NCBI RefSeq assembly: GCF_036867195.1
Contig: NZ_JBAJII010000001.1
Coordinates: 1,116,001-1,180,000, forward strand
Origin: Arthrobacter sp. Soc17.1.1.1
GTDB taxonomy: Bacteria > Actinomycetota > Actinomycetes > Actinomycetales > Micrococcaceae
DNA: 64,000 bases
Reading direction: 5' to 3'
In this document: in pieces, positions 43,301-52,762 of the stretch
Layout: each line of letters begins with the position of its first letter
Position numbering within the stretch: position 1 is the first letter of the stretch
Translations under genes and position numbers: made by a program
The notes under the pieces: model-generated
Seen by the model: the letters and a program-made list of their open reading frames with translations, nothing else
What the model was told of the DNA's origin: nothing
Database searches by the model: none

Positions 43301-46300
43301 GCGTCCCGGCCGCGCGATCGCCGTCGAGGCCCTGCGCAACGACTCCGACCCCGACGGCGACATCATCCGGCTGAACCCGGACGCCCTCGCGGCGACACCC
43401 GCCGAGATGGCGCCCGAGACGAAGGACGCGCGGGTGCTGTTCACGGCGCCCGATCAGCAGGGCACCTTCAACGTCCGCTACCAGGTGGTCGACGGCCGGG
43501 GCGGCAGCGCGGACGGCAACATCACCGTCACGGTGGACCAGAACGCAGAGCTGCTCCTGCCGATCGCCCGCGACGACCGCGTCGAACCCGCCCAGACGCG
43601 CGGCGAGACCGCCGTCGACGTCCCCGTGCTCGACAACGACGAGGATCCCGACGGCGTCCGCGAGGACCTCGAGGTCACCGTGGACCCCGAGTACACGGGC
43701 GTGACGGTGGGCAGCGACAACGTGGTGAAGGTGGATCTCACCGAGGAGGACCAGCTCATCCCGTACCAGGTGGAGGACATCGACGGCGGCGTGGCCCGCG
43801 CCGTCATCTGGGTGCCGAGCCTCAGCGAGCAGTACCCCACGCTCGTGTCCGACGCGCCCATCGACGTCACCGCGGGGGAGGACCTCGCGCTGGACCTCGG
43901 GGAGCTGGTGGAGGTCCGTGAGGGCCGGACGCCGCGCATCACCGTGGCCGAGAAGGTCGCGGCGATCGGTGCGGACAACGGGGCCGAGCTCATCCGTGAC
44001 CCCTCGAACCTCGTGTACGGGGCTGATCTCGGCTACGCGGGACTCGGCTCCATCACGTTCGAGGTGACCGACGGCACCGGTCCGGACGACCCCGAGGGCC
44101 TCACGAGCACCCTCACGGTCCTCACCAACGTGATCCCGGCCCCCGAGACCAACCTCCCACCCACCCTGACCTCCGCCTCGCTCGAGCCGGCCACGGCGGA
44201 ACCCGCGGTGTCGCTCGACCTGCGGCAGCTCGCGGCGGACCCGAACCCGGAGGACGTCGACGCCCTCGTGTTCGCGCTCGAGGGCGACGTGCCGGCGGGG
44301 TTCGAGGCCCGGCTCGACGGCTCGGTGCTCGAGGTCGGTGCCACCGACGACGCGCGCATCGGGGCGGTCGGAAGGCTCGGCATCTCCGTCTCCGACGGCG
44401 AGGAGAAGGCCGTCAACGCGGTGGACCTCACGGTGCTCGCCTCCAGCCGGCCCCTCGCCGTCGCCAACACCGACGTGGTGCCGAAGGCCATCCAGGGCGA
44501 ACCGGTCACCGTGCCCGTGCTCGCCAACGACGTGAACCCCTTCGAGGACACCCCGCTCACCATCGTGGACGTCATCGCCGACGGGAACGGCAGTGCGTCG
44601 CAGCAGGGGGACTCCGTCGTCGTGACGCCGTCGGACAGCTTCGTGGGCAGCATGACCGTCCAGTACTCCGTGGCCGACAAGACCGGTGAGAGCAACCGCT
44701 ACGTGACCGGGCGGATCCAGCTCACGGTCGAGGGCAAGCCCGGTGTGCCCGGGACGCCGACGGTCGAGTCGACGCGCAGCCGGACCGTGGTCATGTCATG
44801 GGACCCGCCGGCCAGCAACGGCTCGCCCATCACCGGGTACACCGTCACGAGCGCCAACGGGGTGAGCCAGGAATGCCCCACGACCACGTGCACCATCACG
44901 GGGCTGACCAACAACGTCGAATACGTTTTCCAGGTGACCGCCACGAACGCCAACGGCACCTCGGACCCGTCGCCCGCGAGCGCCCCGGCCCGGCCGGACA
45001 CCAAGCCCGATCAGCCGGCGCCGCCCACCCTCGTGTTCGGCGACCGGTCCCTGACCGTGAACTTCACCCCGCCGAACAACGAGGGCTCGCCCATCGAGGG
45101 CTACGAGCTGCAGATCTCGCCCGCACCGGCGAGCGGGGCGCCCCAGCGGTCCGCCGCCGGCAGCCCCGTGACGTGGGAGGGCCTCGAGAACGGCACGGCG
45201 TACAAGGTGCGCGTCCAGGCCCGCAACGCGGCCCCGGACCCGTCCGACTGGAGCGACTACTCCGCGGCGGAGACCCCGGCAGGGCCGCCGGGTGTCCCGC
45301 AGGCCCCCACGACGACGCGCGCCAAGTCCGTGGGCGCGCAGAGCCAGCTCGCCGTGGACTGGAACGATGCCGATCCCAACGGTGCCCCGGTCACCAAGTA
45401 CGAGGTGCAGGAGTACCGCGGGGGCGCGCTCGTGCGCACCCTGCCCGAGATCCCCGCCTCGCAGCAGACCATCACGGTGGACAACGCCGAGGCCGACTAC
45501 TCCTACGCGGTGCGCTCCTACAACAAGGCCGGCTGGTCCGCGTACGGGGCGCAGTCGGCGCCGCGGCGAGCGGTCGGCGCGCCTGCGCCGCCCCCACCGC
45601 CCGCACTCGTCGAGGCGGACACGGGCGGTGCCGGCCGCGCCGTCACCATCACGTACACGCCCCTCTCGGCGGCGCAGCGCAACGGCGCCCGCGAGAACGA
45701 GGTGTCCTACCAGGCGAGCTTCAACGGCCGCGCGTGGCAGCCGGTCAGCCAGAACCAGACCGTGGGCGGCTTCGCCAACGGCGAGAACGTCACCGCGGTG
45801 ATCCGCGCGATCGTCACCAGCGACGGCGCCGGCTACACGAGTGAACCGGGGGCACCGTCGGCCGCGGTGCGGCCCTACGGGTCGCCCGGTGCGGCGACCG
45901 CCGGCGGGCGCGACGGCAGGCCGGAGCAGAAGAACCTCGAGCTCAGCTGGGGTGCCCCGAACACGAACGCCCACGACGTCAAGCAGATCCAGATCCGGAT
46001 CGACGGCGGCGGCTGGGAGAATGTGGGCGCCTCGGGCAGCCGGACCATCAACACCGGCGGCTACGAGGAGCGGCACACGATCGACGTCCGCTCGCTCAAC
46101 TCCCGCGACCAGCCGGGCCCGGTGGCGTCCGCGGCAGCGAGGAGCGGAACCCCGCCGCCGCCCCCGCCACCCGAGCCGCCGCCGAAGACGGAGTGGACCA
46201 TCAGGGCCGGAGGCCCGGAACTCGACACCCGCAGCTGCATGGATCCGGCCAACGGCACGAACTGGACGGGGTCGGGCTGTACCGGAAGCCACTGGATGTA

Positions 46301-46466
46301 CAGCGAGACCGAACTGGTCTCCGACTGCTACATCAACCGTTCCAGCGGACCCTGGTACCGGCAGAAGTCCGGTCCGAACCGCGACGCCAACAACAACGGC
46401 CTGTTCCTGAAGGGGATCCACACCTACAACGGGAACAACCCGCCGGCCGGCATGAGGACGTGCTGA
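40338..46466 (+). CDS. Giant exported Ig-like/FnIII repeat protein 1
   Basis: A 2042-residue surface or secreted protein. A basic n-region and one hydrophobic segment (AVVTTVTGAVVAGALLYPGF) are followed by a conserved block ADVDLNDGGVWVTN (residues 35-390, probably beta-propeller-like). About ten Ig/cadherin-like repeats of roughly 95 residues follow (NDTDPDGD and kin) to about 1465, then about five FnIII-like domains to 1950, a Pro-rich hinge and a 90-residue tail with four Cys that ends in Cys. There is no LPXTG or SLH. The start is GTG 40338, matching the paralogue. Probably a Ca-binding adhesin or wall filament. Confidence 0.85.
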   Translation: MKFAGLNRTRPQRRRAMSAAVVTTVTGAVVAGALLYPGFATADVDLNDGGVWVTNETLGMVGHLNYQSRLLDGGYAANSDAFDIQQQTSTVFNINSDQAKVSPVDIANVVRGTEVQLPGDAVLAMGGTTATVTDRSTGSVWITTTAALAAFSDQETDPVSTGRGSVAAVSSSGRVTVADPEAGTISSYAVAADGTWEEPDVREAPELANTGDLQVAAVGEDTVVLDPASGLVVLPDGRTATFEDTERAKLQQSGPAAETVSIATETSLIQQPLDGSDAVTTDIGNGLPAAPVMQAGCLHAAWSGAETYIRDCRDDADDRREDIPNIGAQSELVFRVNRDVVVLNDVAAGDVWLVQQNLELVDNWGDIVPPKDESDEEDQESASENPVNTLPDRSGENRPPVASDDSFGARAGRTTILNVLDNDTDPDGDLLTATLSGDQPPSGTVQSIYDGAGMQIVVPADAPVGRSTFRYDIEDGRGGKAGAAVTLDVRGPDANEAPRAKRPTTILVEQGRSVSQNILSTWEDPDGDDLFLVSATPTPDGDQVRTRSDGLLTFRDVGKSQGVKEVKIVVSDGLEEVEGTVTFDVRANGILPPVANFDHFTAIVGQEVQLSPLQNDLDPAGGQLSLAKAEATGQDAAITPDYDTGTIAFTPSQAGTVYLEYLVTNGPQTASGLIRVDAKASGIEGAPVAVRDVALLPRNGDVLVDVLANDTDPTGGVMVVQSVTTPDGSPLDVALLDHNILRLHDVRGLNQQSTLKYTVSNGAASATGEVSVLSVAGPETLLPPQATPDTATVRVGDVVNIPVLDNDTHPNGDALTLDPVIVQGVDPADGRMFASENVLRFVAGPTAKTVYAIYNVRDTSGQVDSAEVRITIKARDDAKNTQPVPKNLEGRVIAGSTVRIPVPLDGIDADGDSVFLTGIDSAPKQGAAVPGTNYIDFTASATGAGTDSFTYRVRDRFGLENTGTVQVGIAPAAEANQKPIAVNDGAILRPGRAIAVEALRNDSDPDGDIIRLNPDALAATPAEMAPETKDARVLFTAPDQQGTFNVRYQVVDGRGGSADGNITVTVDQNAELLLPIARDDRVEPAQTRGETAVDVPVLDNDEDPDGVREDLEVTVDPEYTGVTVGSDNVVKVDLTEEDQLIPYQVEDIDGGVARAVIWVPSLSEQYPTLVSDAPIDVTAGEDLALDLGELVEVREGRTPRITVAEKVAAIGADNGAELIRDPSNLVYGADLGYAGLGSITFEVTDGTGPDDPEGLTSTLTVLTNVIPAPETNLPPTLTSASLEPATAEPAVSLDLRQLAADPNPEDVDALVFALEGDVPAGFEARLDGSVLEVGATDDARIGAVGRLGISVSDGEEKAVNAVDLTVLASSRPLAVANTDVVPKAIQGEPVTVPVLANDVNPFEDTPLTIVDVIADGNGSASQQGDSVVVTPSDSFVGSMTVQYSVADKTGESNRYVTGRIQLTVEGKPGVPGTPTVESTRSRTVVMSWDPPASNGSPITGYTVTSANGVSQECPTTTCTITGLTNNVEYVFQVTATNANGTSDPSPASAPARPDTKPDQPAPPTLVFGDRSLTVNFTPPNNEGSPIEGYELQISPAPASGAPQRSAAGSPVTWEGLENGTAYKVRVQARNAAPDPSDWSDYSAAETPAGPPGVPQAPTTTRAKSVGAQSQLAVDWNDADPNGAPVTKYEVQEYRGGALVRTLPEIPASQQTITVDNAEADYSYAVRSYNKAGWSAYGAQSAPRRAVGAPAPPPPPALVEADTGGAGRAVTITYTPLSAAQRNGARENEVSYQASFNGRAWQPVSQNQTVGGFANGENVTAVIRAIVTSDGAGYTSEPGAPSAAVRPYGSPGAATAGGRDGRPEQKNLELSWGAPNTNAHDVKQIQIRIDGGGWENVGASGSRTINTGGYEERHTIDVRSLNSRDQPGPVASAAARSGTPPPPPPPEPPPKTEWTIRAGGPELDTRSCMDPANGTNWTGSGCTGSHWMYSETELVSDCYINRSSGPWYRQKSGPNRDANNNGLFLKGIHTYNGNNPPAGMRTC

Positions 46467-46485
46467 TCCGGTGATGGGACGGGCA

Positions 46486-46519
46486 GGTCCTCGATGGGGA
46501 GTCCTCCCCATCGAAGACC
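46486..46519 (+). terminator. Hairpin between the two giant genes
   Basis: GGTCCTCGATGGGGA, loop GTCC, TCCCCATCGAAGACC: a 15-bp stem with one G-T pair, 20 bases after the stop of giant gene 1. The promoter of giant gene 2 follows at once, so it probably limits read-through. Confidence 0.75.
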
Positions 46520-46534
46520 GGTCCGGCGCGCCGC

Positions 46535-46540
46535 TACACT
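46535..46540 (+). promoter_or_regulatory. -10 box of giant gene 2
   Basis: TACACT (TANNNT) 48 bases before GTG 46588. A separate promoter would let the rest of the cluster be expressed apart from giant gene 1. Confidence 0.55.
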
Positions 46541-46587
46541 GATGCAGGCATACCTCACGTGTGCCGCAGGTCTCCGGGGGAAATAGC

Positions 46588-49500
46588 GTGAAGTCTGGTC
46601 TCACCGCGCGCAGGCGCAGGTCCGCCACTGCCGTGGCCGCGTCGGTCGCGGGTGCGCTCGCCATCACGGGTGCCGTCATCTACCCCGGCGTCCGTACCGC
46701 CGACGTGGACCTCAACGACGGCGGCGTGTGGGTGACGAACCTGGCGCAGGGCAAGATCGGGCACCTGAACTACCAGTCGCGCACGCTCGACGGCGGCCTG
46801 CTGGCACCGAGCAACGCCTTCGACGTCCTGCAGCACGAGGGGTCGGTGTTCGCGAGCAACCTGGACCAGGCGGGCGTGGCCCCGATCAGCAACGTCACAG
46901 TGACCCTCGGCGAGGAAGCGGCGCTGCCCTCCTCGGGGGACCTCCAGTTCGGCACGGCCTCCCTCCTGCTCGCCAACAGCGAGGACGGGACCGTCCGCAC
47001 CGCGCCGGCGGCCGACCCCGGGGCCTTCGCCCGGACGGATGCCGCACCGCTCGTCGAGGGGAAGCCGGGTCTCGCCGCGGCCATCGGCCCGGACGACACC
47101 GTGGTGGTCGCCGACCCCGGCGCCGGTACCCTCACCACCTACACCCCGGCCGGCGACGGCACCCTCGTGGAGTCCGGCACGCGCGAGGTCGAGGCGCTGC
47201 GCGGTGCGAAGGACCTCCAGGTGACCCTCGTGGGCGAGGACGCCGTCGCCTTCGATCCCGCCGACGGGGAGCTCGTCCTGCCGGGCGGGGACACGCGCGT
47301 CATCGACGACGTCGACGACGCGCAACTGCAGCAGAGCAGCGGGGCGGGTGACGTCGTCGCGCTGTCCACGGCACGCGGCCTCGTCACGGCGCCGCTCGAC
47401 GGCTCGGAGCCGGAGACCACGGACGTGGCCGCCGGTGCCCCCGTCCGCCCGGTCCAGCTGAACGGCTGCATCCACGCCGCCTGGAACGGCTCCGGCCTCT
47501 ACGCCCGCGACTGCGTGGACGACGCGGACGACACCTCGGCCGAGATCCCGTCGGTCACCGCGACGTCCCAGCTGGTATTCCGCACCAACAGGGACATCGT
47601 GGTGCTCAACGACGTCCTGGCCGGCGACACCTGGCTCGTCCAGGACGACCTGCAGCTCGTGCAGAACTGGGACGACATCATCCCGCCGCCGGACGAGTCC
47701 GACGAGGACGAGGAGGAATCCGCGGACGAGAACCCCGTGTCGACGCTGCCCGACCGCACCCAGGAGAACAAGCCGCCCGTCGCGGAGGACGACGAACTCG
47801 GCGCCCGCGTCGGCACCACCACCATCCTGCCGCTGCTGGACAACGACGCCGACCCCGACGGCGACCTCCTCACGGTGGTGGCGCGCGGGGACCTGGGGGA
47901 GACGGGGACCCTGCAGCAGGTCTACGACGCCACGGGACTCCAGGTGGTCGTCAGCCCGGGTGCCCTGCCCGGCCGGCAGACCTTCGACTACGAGGTCGAC
48001 GACGGACGCGGCGGCACCGACTCGGCGCAGGTGACCCTGAACATCCGGAACCAGGACGGCAACGAGCCCGCCACCCAGAAGCGCAGGACACGCCTGACGG
48101 TCGAGCAGGGCCAGAGCATCGAGCAGAGCATCCTCTCCGACTGGACCGACGCCGACGGCGACGACCTCTACCTCGCCGGGGCCGCCGCACCCGGCCCGGC
48201 CGACGGCGTGCAGTACCGCGAGGACGGCCTGCTCACCTTCCGCGACGGCGGTACCGAGCTCGGGGAGAAGCGCCTGACCGTCACCGTCTCCGACGGGCGC
48301 TCGACCAGCGAGGGCGAGGTCATCATCGACGTCCAGCCGGCGGGCAACGTGCCGCCGTTCCCGACACCGGACCACGTCACGGTCGCCGTGGGCGAGGAAC
48401 TGCTGGTCGCGCCGCTCGACAACGACCTCGACCCCTCGGGGCGCGGCCTTCGCCTCACGCGCGTGAGCGGCGGCGACGGCGCCACCCTCACACCCAACTA
48501 CGAAGTGGGGACCTTCACCTTCTCCTCCGGGACGCCCGGCCCCGTGTACCTCGACTACGTCGTGGCCAACGGCCCGGCCAGCGCCCCGGGACTCATCCGG
48601 GTCGACGTCGTGCCCGACGCCGGTGACGCCGGCCTGCCCGTCGCGGTCAAGGACACGGCCCTGCTGCCCGCCGGCGGGCGCACGCTCGTCGACGTCCTCG
48701 CCAACGACGCCGACCCCGGAGGAGGCGTCCTCGTGGTGCAGTCGGTGGCGCTGCCCGCCGGCGCGCCGTTCACCGTCGCCATCCTGGACCACAACATCCT
48801 GCGCATCAGCGACACCCAGGGCGTGCGCGAGCGCACCTCCTTCAGCTACACGGTGTCCAACGGCGCCTCCACCGCGACGGGCGAGGTGTCCGTGGTGCCC
48901 GTCCCCGCCCCCGAGAAGCTCCAGCCCCCGAGGGCCGCCGACGACGAGGTGACCGTGCGCGCCGGCGACGTCGCGACGATCGACGTCCTCGCCAACGACA
49001 CCCACCCGGACGGCGAGGACCTCACGCTGGACCCGGTGCTCGTCGAGACCATCGCGGACGGCCAGGGGCTCCTCGCCGTCTCCGGCAACACCCTGCGCTT
49101 CCAGGCGGGCACGACGGCCGGCACGTACCAGGCGGTCTACGCCGTCCGCGGCCCCGACGGGCAGGAGGACTCCGCGCAGGTGACCCTCCGCGTCAAGGCC
49201 GTCGGAGAGGACAACGCCAGGCCCCTGCCGCGGACCGTCAAGGCCCGCGCCATCGCCGGCACCACCGCGCGCATCCCCATCCCGCTCACCGGGATCGACC
49301 CCGACGGCGACTCCGTGGCACTGGTCGGCATCGACACAGCACCTTCGAAGGGCACGGTGAAGGTCGGCTCCACCTTCATCGAGTACACGGCCGCCACGGG
49401 GACGTCCGGGCAGGACTCGTTCAGCTACGTGGTCGAGGACCGGCTGGGCGCCCGCTCGGTCGGCACCGTGCTGGTCGGCGTGGCCCTGCCGACGGCAGTC

Positions 49501-52500
49501 AACCAGAACCCCGTGGCGCTCGACGACGCCGTGGACGTCCGGCCGGGCCGGCTCATCACCGTCGATGCGCTCGCCAACGACTCCGACCCCGACGGCGACG
49601 CGCTGGCCCTGCCCGCCGACGGCGTGGAGGCGGCACCGGAGCTCGCTGCCGCCGTCGTCGACCGTAAGATCACCTTCACCGCCCCCCAGGCCCCCGGCAA
49701 CACCGCCGTGCGCTACCGCGTCGAGGACCCGCGCGGCGGCGCGGCGATCGGGACCGTGCGCGTGCAGACCCGCCCCGACGCCCCGAGCCTCGCGCCCGTG
49801 GCCTTCGACGACCGCGTGGCCTTTGCCGAGACCCTGGGACGCGACGCCGTGGACATCCCCGTGCTGCGCAACGACACCGACGAGGACGGCTCGCCGAGCG
49901 AGCTGACCATCACCTTCCCCCTCGGAACGGACACCGCCAGCGTCGTCGACGCGACGCTCGAGGACGGCAGCACGGGCCGGATGGTCAACGTCCGCCTCCT
50001 GCCCGGACCGCAGATCATCCCCTACACCGTGACGGACCGGGACGGCCTGGCGGCGACGGCGTTCATCCATGTCCCGGGACTCGCGGACCAGCCCCCTGCC
50101 CTCGCGCGGGCCGAGCCGCTCGAGGTGCAGAGCGGGGACGAACTCGTCCTCGACCTGAACGAGCTCGTGGCGGTCCGCGAGGGTCGTTCGCCGTCCCTCA
50201 CCGACGACGCCAGGGTCACCGCGGTCGCCTCCGACAACTCACCGCTGGTCCGTGACGCCACGACCCTCGCCTTCACCTCCGCCGAGGACTACTCGGGCGC
50301 CGCGTCGGTCAGCTTCGAGGTCACGGACGGCTCGTCCCTCGAGGACCCGGACGGCCTCCGCTCCGTGCTGACCGTCAGCATCCGCGTGCTCCCGAACCCG
50401 GACACGAACCACGTCCCGGAGGTCCGCTCCACGCAGCTGCAGGTGGCCCAGGAGGAGTCGACGACCCTCGACCTGGCGCGGCTGGTGGCCGAGCAGGACG
50501 AGCAGGACGTGGCCGGCCTCCGCTACGCGCTGGTGGGCGACGCGCCCGCCGGCCTGGCCCCCGCGCTCGACGGATCGACGCTCACGGTCGGCGCCGGCTC
50601 GGCGACCCGCGGTGGCCCGTACACCGTCCGGTTCACCGTGACGGACGGACGGTCCGACCCCGTCGAGGCGGGCGTGGAGGTCACCGTCACGGCCTCGGGC
50701 CGGCCTCTCGCGGTGGCCAACGACGACGTCGTCGCCGACGCCGAACAGGGCAGCACCGAGCGCATCCCCGTGCTCGCCAACGACGCCAATCCCTTCCCCG
50801 ACACGCCGCTGCGGCTGATCCGCACGGACACCGAGACGGGCTCCGGCAGCGCGACCATCGAGGGTGACGCCGTCGTGGTCACGCCCGGCGAGGACTTCGT
50901 GGGCACCCTCGTGGTGCGCTACCGCGTGGGAGACCGCACCCAGGACGCGTCGCGCGAGGTGGAGGGCCGTGTCCGGCTCACGGTCCGCGGCGCACCCGAC
51001 GCACCGTCCCTCCCGGCGGTGACCGAGGTGCGCAGCCGCACCGTCGTGCTGTCCTGGGATCCGCCGGCCGCCAACGGAGCGGCGATCACCGGGTACACGG
51101 TCACGGGCAGCGGCGGCTTCACGCAGCAGTGCCCCACCACCACCTGCACGCTGACCGGTCTGACCAACAACGTCGAGTACTCGTTCACCGTGACGGCGGA
51201 GAACGAGGTGGGGGAGTCCGCGCCGTCGGCCGCTTCCGCGCCGGCGCGTCCGGACGAGAAGCCGGACGCACCGGCCCCGCCCGCCCTCGTGTTCGGCGAC
51301 CGGTCGCTGCAGGTGACCTGGAGCGTCCCGGCCACCGAGGGCTCACCCGTGGAACGCTACGACCTCGAGATCTCCCCGGCCCCGCCGGGCGGCGGATTCC
51401 AGAAGGCGGGCGTCACCGGCACCAGCACGCAGTGGACCGGCCTGGAGAACGGGGTGCCCTACCAGGTGCGCGTGCGTGCCTTCAACCAGGCGCCCGACCC
51501 CTCCGACTGGGGCGCCTACTCCGCCGCCGAGGTGCCCGCCGGCATCCCGGGCGCCGTCCCCCAGCCGTCCGTGCAGGTCTCCAGCCAGGGCGGGGCCGCC
51601 AACTCGATCCTCGCGGTCTCGTGGCCGCAGCCCACCGCCGAGGGGAAGAACGGCGCCGAGATCGACGCCTACACCCTGACGACCCTCCGCGGCGGACAGG
51701 TGGTCGGGACGCAGGAGCTCTCCGGCTCCCAGCTCTCCGCCTCCGTGACGGTCGAGAACTCCAGCAGCCCCTACACGTTCACGGTCGCCGCGCGGAACAA
51801 GGCGGGCGCCGGGCCGGCCGGCACGCCGTCCGAGCCGCGCCAGGCCGTCGGCGCACCCGGCGCGGTGCCCGGCGTCGCCGCGGCGCCGGGGGACCGGCAG
51901 CTGACCGTCAGCAGCGGCACGGCACCGGCCAACGGTGCGACGGCGGAGCAGACCCGCTACGAGTACCAGCTCAACGGCGGCGCCTTCTCGGCCCTGCCGG
52001 CGGACAGGACCATCCGCGGGCTGACCAACGGCACGTCCTACCGCGTGGGCGTCCGGGCCGTGAACGCCGCCGCGGGCTCCAGCTTCCCCGGGCCGGTCAC
52101 GCAGTCCAACGAGGTGGTGCCCTTCGGGAAGCCGAACACCCCGGGTGTCACGAGCAGCCCCGCCGAGCAGCGCGTGAACTTCGCGATCGGGGGTACCGCC
52201 ACCAACGGCCGGCCCATCGCGTCCGTCGCCTGGAGCACGAGTACCGGGCAGTCCGGCGCGGTCCCCGCGGGTGGCGGTGCCGCGACGGGCGGCACCGGGT
52301 ACGACCAGAGCGTCACCATCACCGTGACCGTGACGGACTCCGAGGGGCAGGTGTCGACGACGTCGGCCACCGGCCGGACCGGGCCCACCCCACCACCACC
52401 CACGCGCAGGGCGATCATCCAGGACCCCTACGTCCCCGGCGGGTGCGAGTACGGTGCGCGTTCGGGCGCCGCGGCCGACACCCAGGCGAACTGCCGGGCG

Positions 52501-52707
52501 GCGGGCGGCACCTGGCAGCCCAACGGCCACGAGTTCCAGGCGCAGTGCATCCAGTCGGGCGATCCCTACCCCGTGTACGACGTGAACGGGGGCGGCGGTG
52601 TCACCCAGACCGGGTCCAACACGGAGTGGGTGGGCAACACCCACGGCGGCTGGTTCAAGATCACCGCGATGCAGTTCCCCGAGGGCAGACCCCAGGGCAC
52701 CTGTTGA
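46588..52707 (+). CDS. Giant exported Ig-like/FnIII repeat protein 2
   Basis: A 2039-residue paralogue of the preceding protein with the same layout throughout: signal/anchor segment, ADVDLNDGGVWVTN block with GHLNYQSRTLDGG, about ten Ig/cadherin-like repeats from residue 393 (LLDNDADPDGD), FnIII-like domains from about 1468, and a Cys-containing tail of about 100 residues ending in Cys. The tails of the two paralogues do not resemble each other, while the rest aligns well. GTG 46588 has GGGGGAA upstream and aligns with the start of giant 1; GTG 46561 is possible but has no support. The moxR gene follows after 55 bases. Confidence 0.85.
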   Translation: MKSGLTARRRRSATAVAASVAGALAITGAVIYPGVRTADVDLNDGGVWVTNLAQGKIGHLNYQSRTLDGGLLAPSNAFDVLQHEGSVFASNLDQAGVAPISNVTVTLGEEAALPSSGDLQFGTASLLLANSEDGTVRTAPAADPGAFARTDAAPLVEGKPGLAAAIGPDDTVVVADPGAGTLTTYTPAGDGTLVESGTREVEALRGAKDLQVTLVGEDAVAFDPADGELVLPGGDTRVIDDVDDAQLQQSSGAGDVVALSTARGLVTAPLDGSEPETTDVAAGAPVRPVQLNGCIHAAWNGSGLYARDCVDDADDTSAEIPSVTATSQLVFRTNRDIVVLNDVLAGDTWLVQDDLQLVQNWDDIIPPPDESDEDEEESADENPVSTLPDRTQENKPPVAEDDELGARVGTTTILPLLDNDADPDGDLLTVVARGDLGETGTLQQVYDATGLQVVVSPGALPGRQTFDYEVDDGRGGTDSAQVTLNIRNQDGNEPATQKRRTRLTVEQGQSIEQSILSDWTDADGDDLYLAGAAAPGPADGVQYREDGLLTFRDGGTELGEKRLTVTVSDGRSTSEGEVIIDVQPAGNVPPFPTPDHVTVAVGEELLVAPLDNDLDPSGRGLRLTRVSGGDGATLTPNYEVGTFTFSSGTPGPVYLDYVVANGPASAPGLIRVDVVPDAGDAGLPVAVKDTALLPAGGRTLVDVLANDADPGGGVLVVQSVALPAGAPFTVAILDHNILRISDTQGVRERTSFSYTVSNGASTATGEVSVVPVPAPEKLQPPRAADDEVTVRAGDVATIDVLANDTHPDGEDLTLDPVLVETIADGQGLLAVSGNTLRFQAGTTAGTYQAVYAVRGPDGQEDSAQVTLRVKAVGEDNARPLPRTVKARAIAGTTARIPIPLTGIDPDGDSVALVGIDTAPSKGTVKVGSTFIEYTAATGTSGQDSFSYVVEDRLGARSVGTVLVGVALPTAVNQNPVALDDAVDVRPGRLITVDALANDSDPDGDALALPADGVEAAPELAAAVVDRKITFTAPQAPGNTAVRYRVEDPRGGAAIGTVRVQTRPDAPSLAPVAFDDRVAFAETLGRDAVDIPVLRNDTDEDGSPSELTITFPLGTDTASVVDATLEDGSTGRMVNVRLLPGPQIIPYTVTDRDGLAATAFIHVPGLADQPPALARAEPLEVQSGDELVLDLNELVAVREGRSPSLTDDARVTAVASDNSPLVRDATTLAFTSAEDYSGAASVSFEVTDGSSLEDPDGLRSVLTVSIRVLPNPDTNHVPEVRSTQLQVAQEESTTLDLARLVAEQDEQDVAGLRYALVGDAPAGLAPALDGSTLTVGAGSATRGGPYTVRFTVTDGRSDPVEAGVEVTVTASGRPLAVANDDVVADAEQGSTERIPVLANDANPFPDTPLRLIRTDTETGSGSATIEGDAVVVTPGEDFVGTLVVRYRVGDRTQDASREVEGRVRLTVRGAPDAPSLPAVTEVRSRTVVLSWDPPAANGAAITGYTVTGSGGFTQQCPTTTCTLTGLTNNVEYSFTVTAENEVGESAPSAASAPARPDEKPDAPAPPALVFGDRSLQVTWSVPATEGSPVERYDLEISPAPPGGGFQKAGVTGTSTQWTGLENGVPYQVRVRAFNQAPDPSDWGAYSAAEVPAGIPGAVPQPSVQVSSQGGAANSILAVSWPQPTAEGKNGAEIDAYTLTTLRGGQVVGTQELSGSQLSASVTVENSSSPYTFTVAARNKAGAGPAGTPSEPRQAVGAPGAVPGVAAAPGDRQLTVSSGTAPANGATAEQTRYEYQLNGGAFSALPADRTIRGLTNGTSYRVGVRAVNAAAGSSFPGPVTQSNEVVPFGKPNTPGVTSSPAEQRVNFAIGGTATNGRPIASVAWSTSTGQSGAVPAGGGAATGGTGYDQSVTITVTVTDSEGQVSTTSATGRTGPTPPPPTRRAIIQDPYVPGGCEYGARSGAAADTQANCRAAGGTWQPNGHEFQAQCIQSGDPYPVYDVNGGGGVTQTGSNTEWVGNTHGGWFKITAMQFPEGRPQGTC

Positions 52708-52762
52708 CCCCGTCCCGCTCCACGACCTTCCACCGATCACGCCACACCAAAGGACGAACAGC

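Noticed and set aside
46555..50070. A 1171-codon open frame antisense to giant gene 2 (and a similar one at 40320-42983)
   Set aside because: Both are GC-frame shadows, rich in Gly/Arg/Val/Asp with no start signal; the plus-strand repeats and paralogy are decisive.
40338..52707. Giant proteins as sortase-anchored or type VII secretion substrates
   Set aside because: No LPXTG, no WXG/YxxxD export signal and no ESX genes nearby; an N-terminal signal segment is visible instead.
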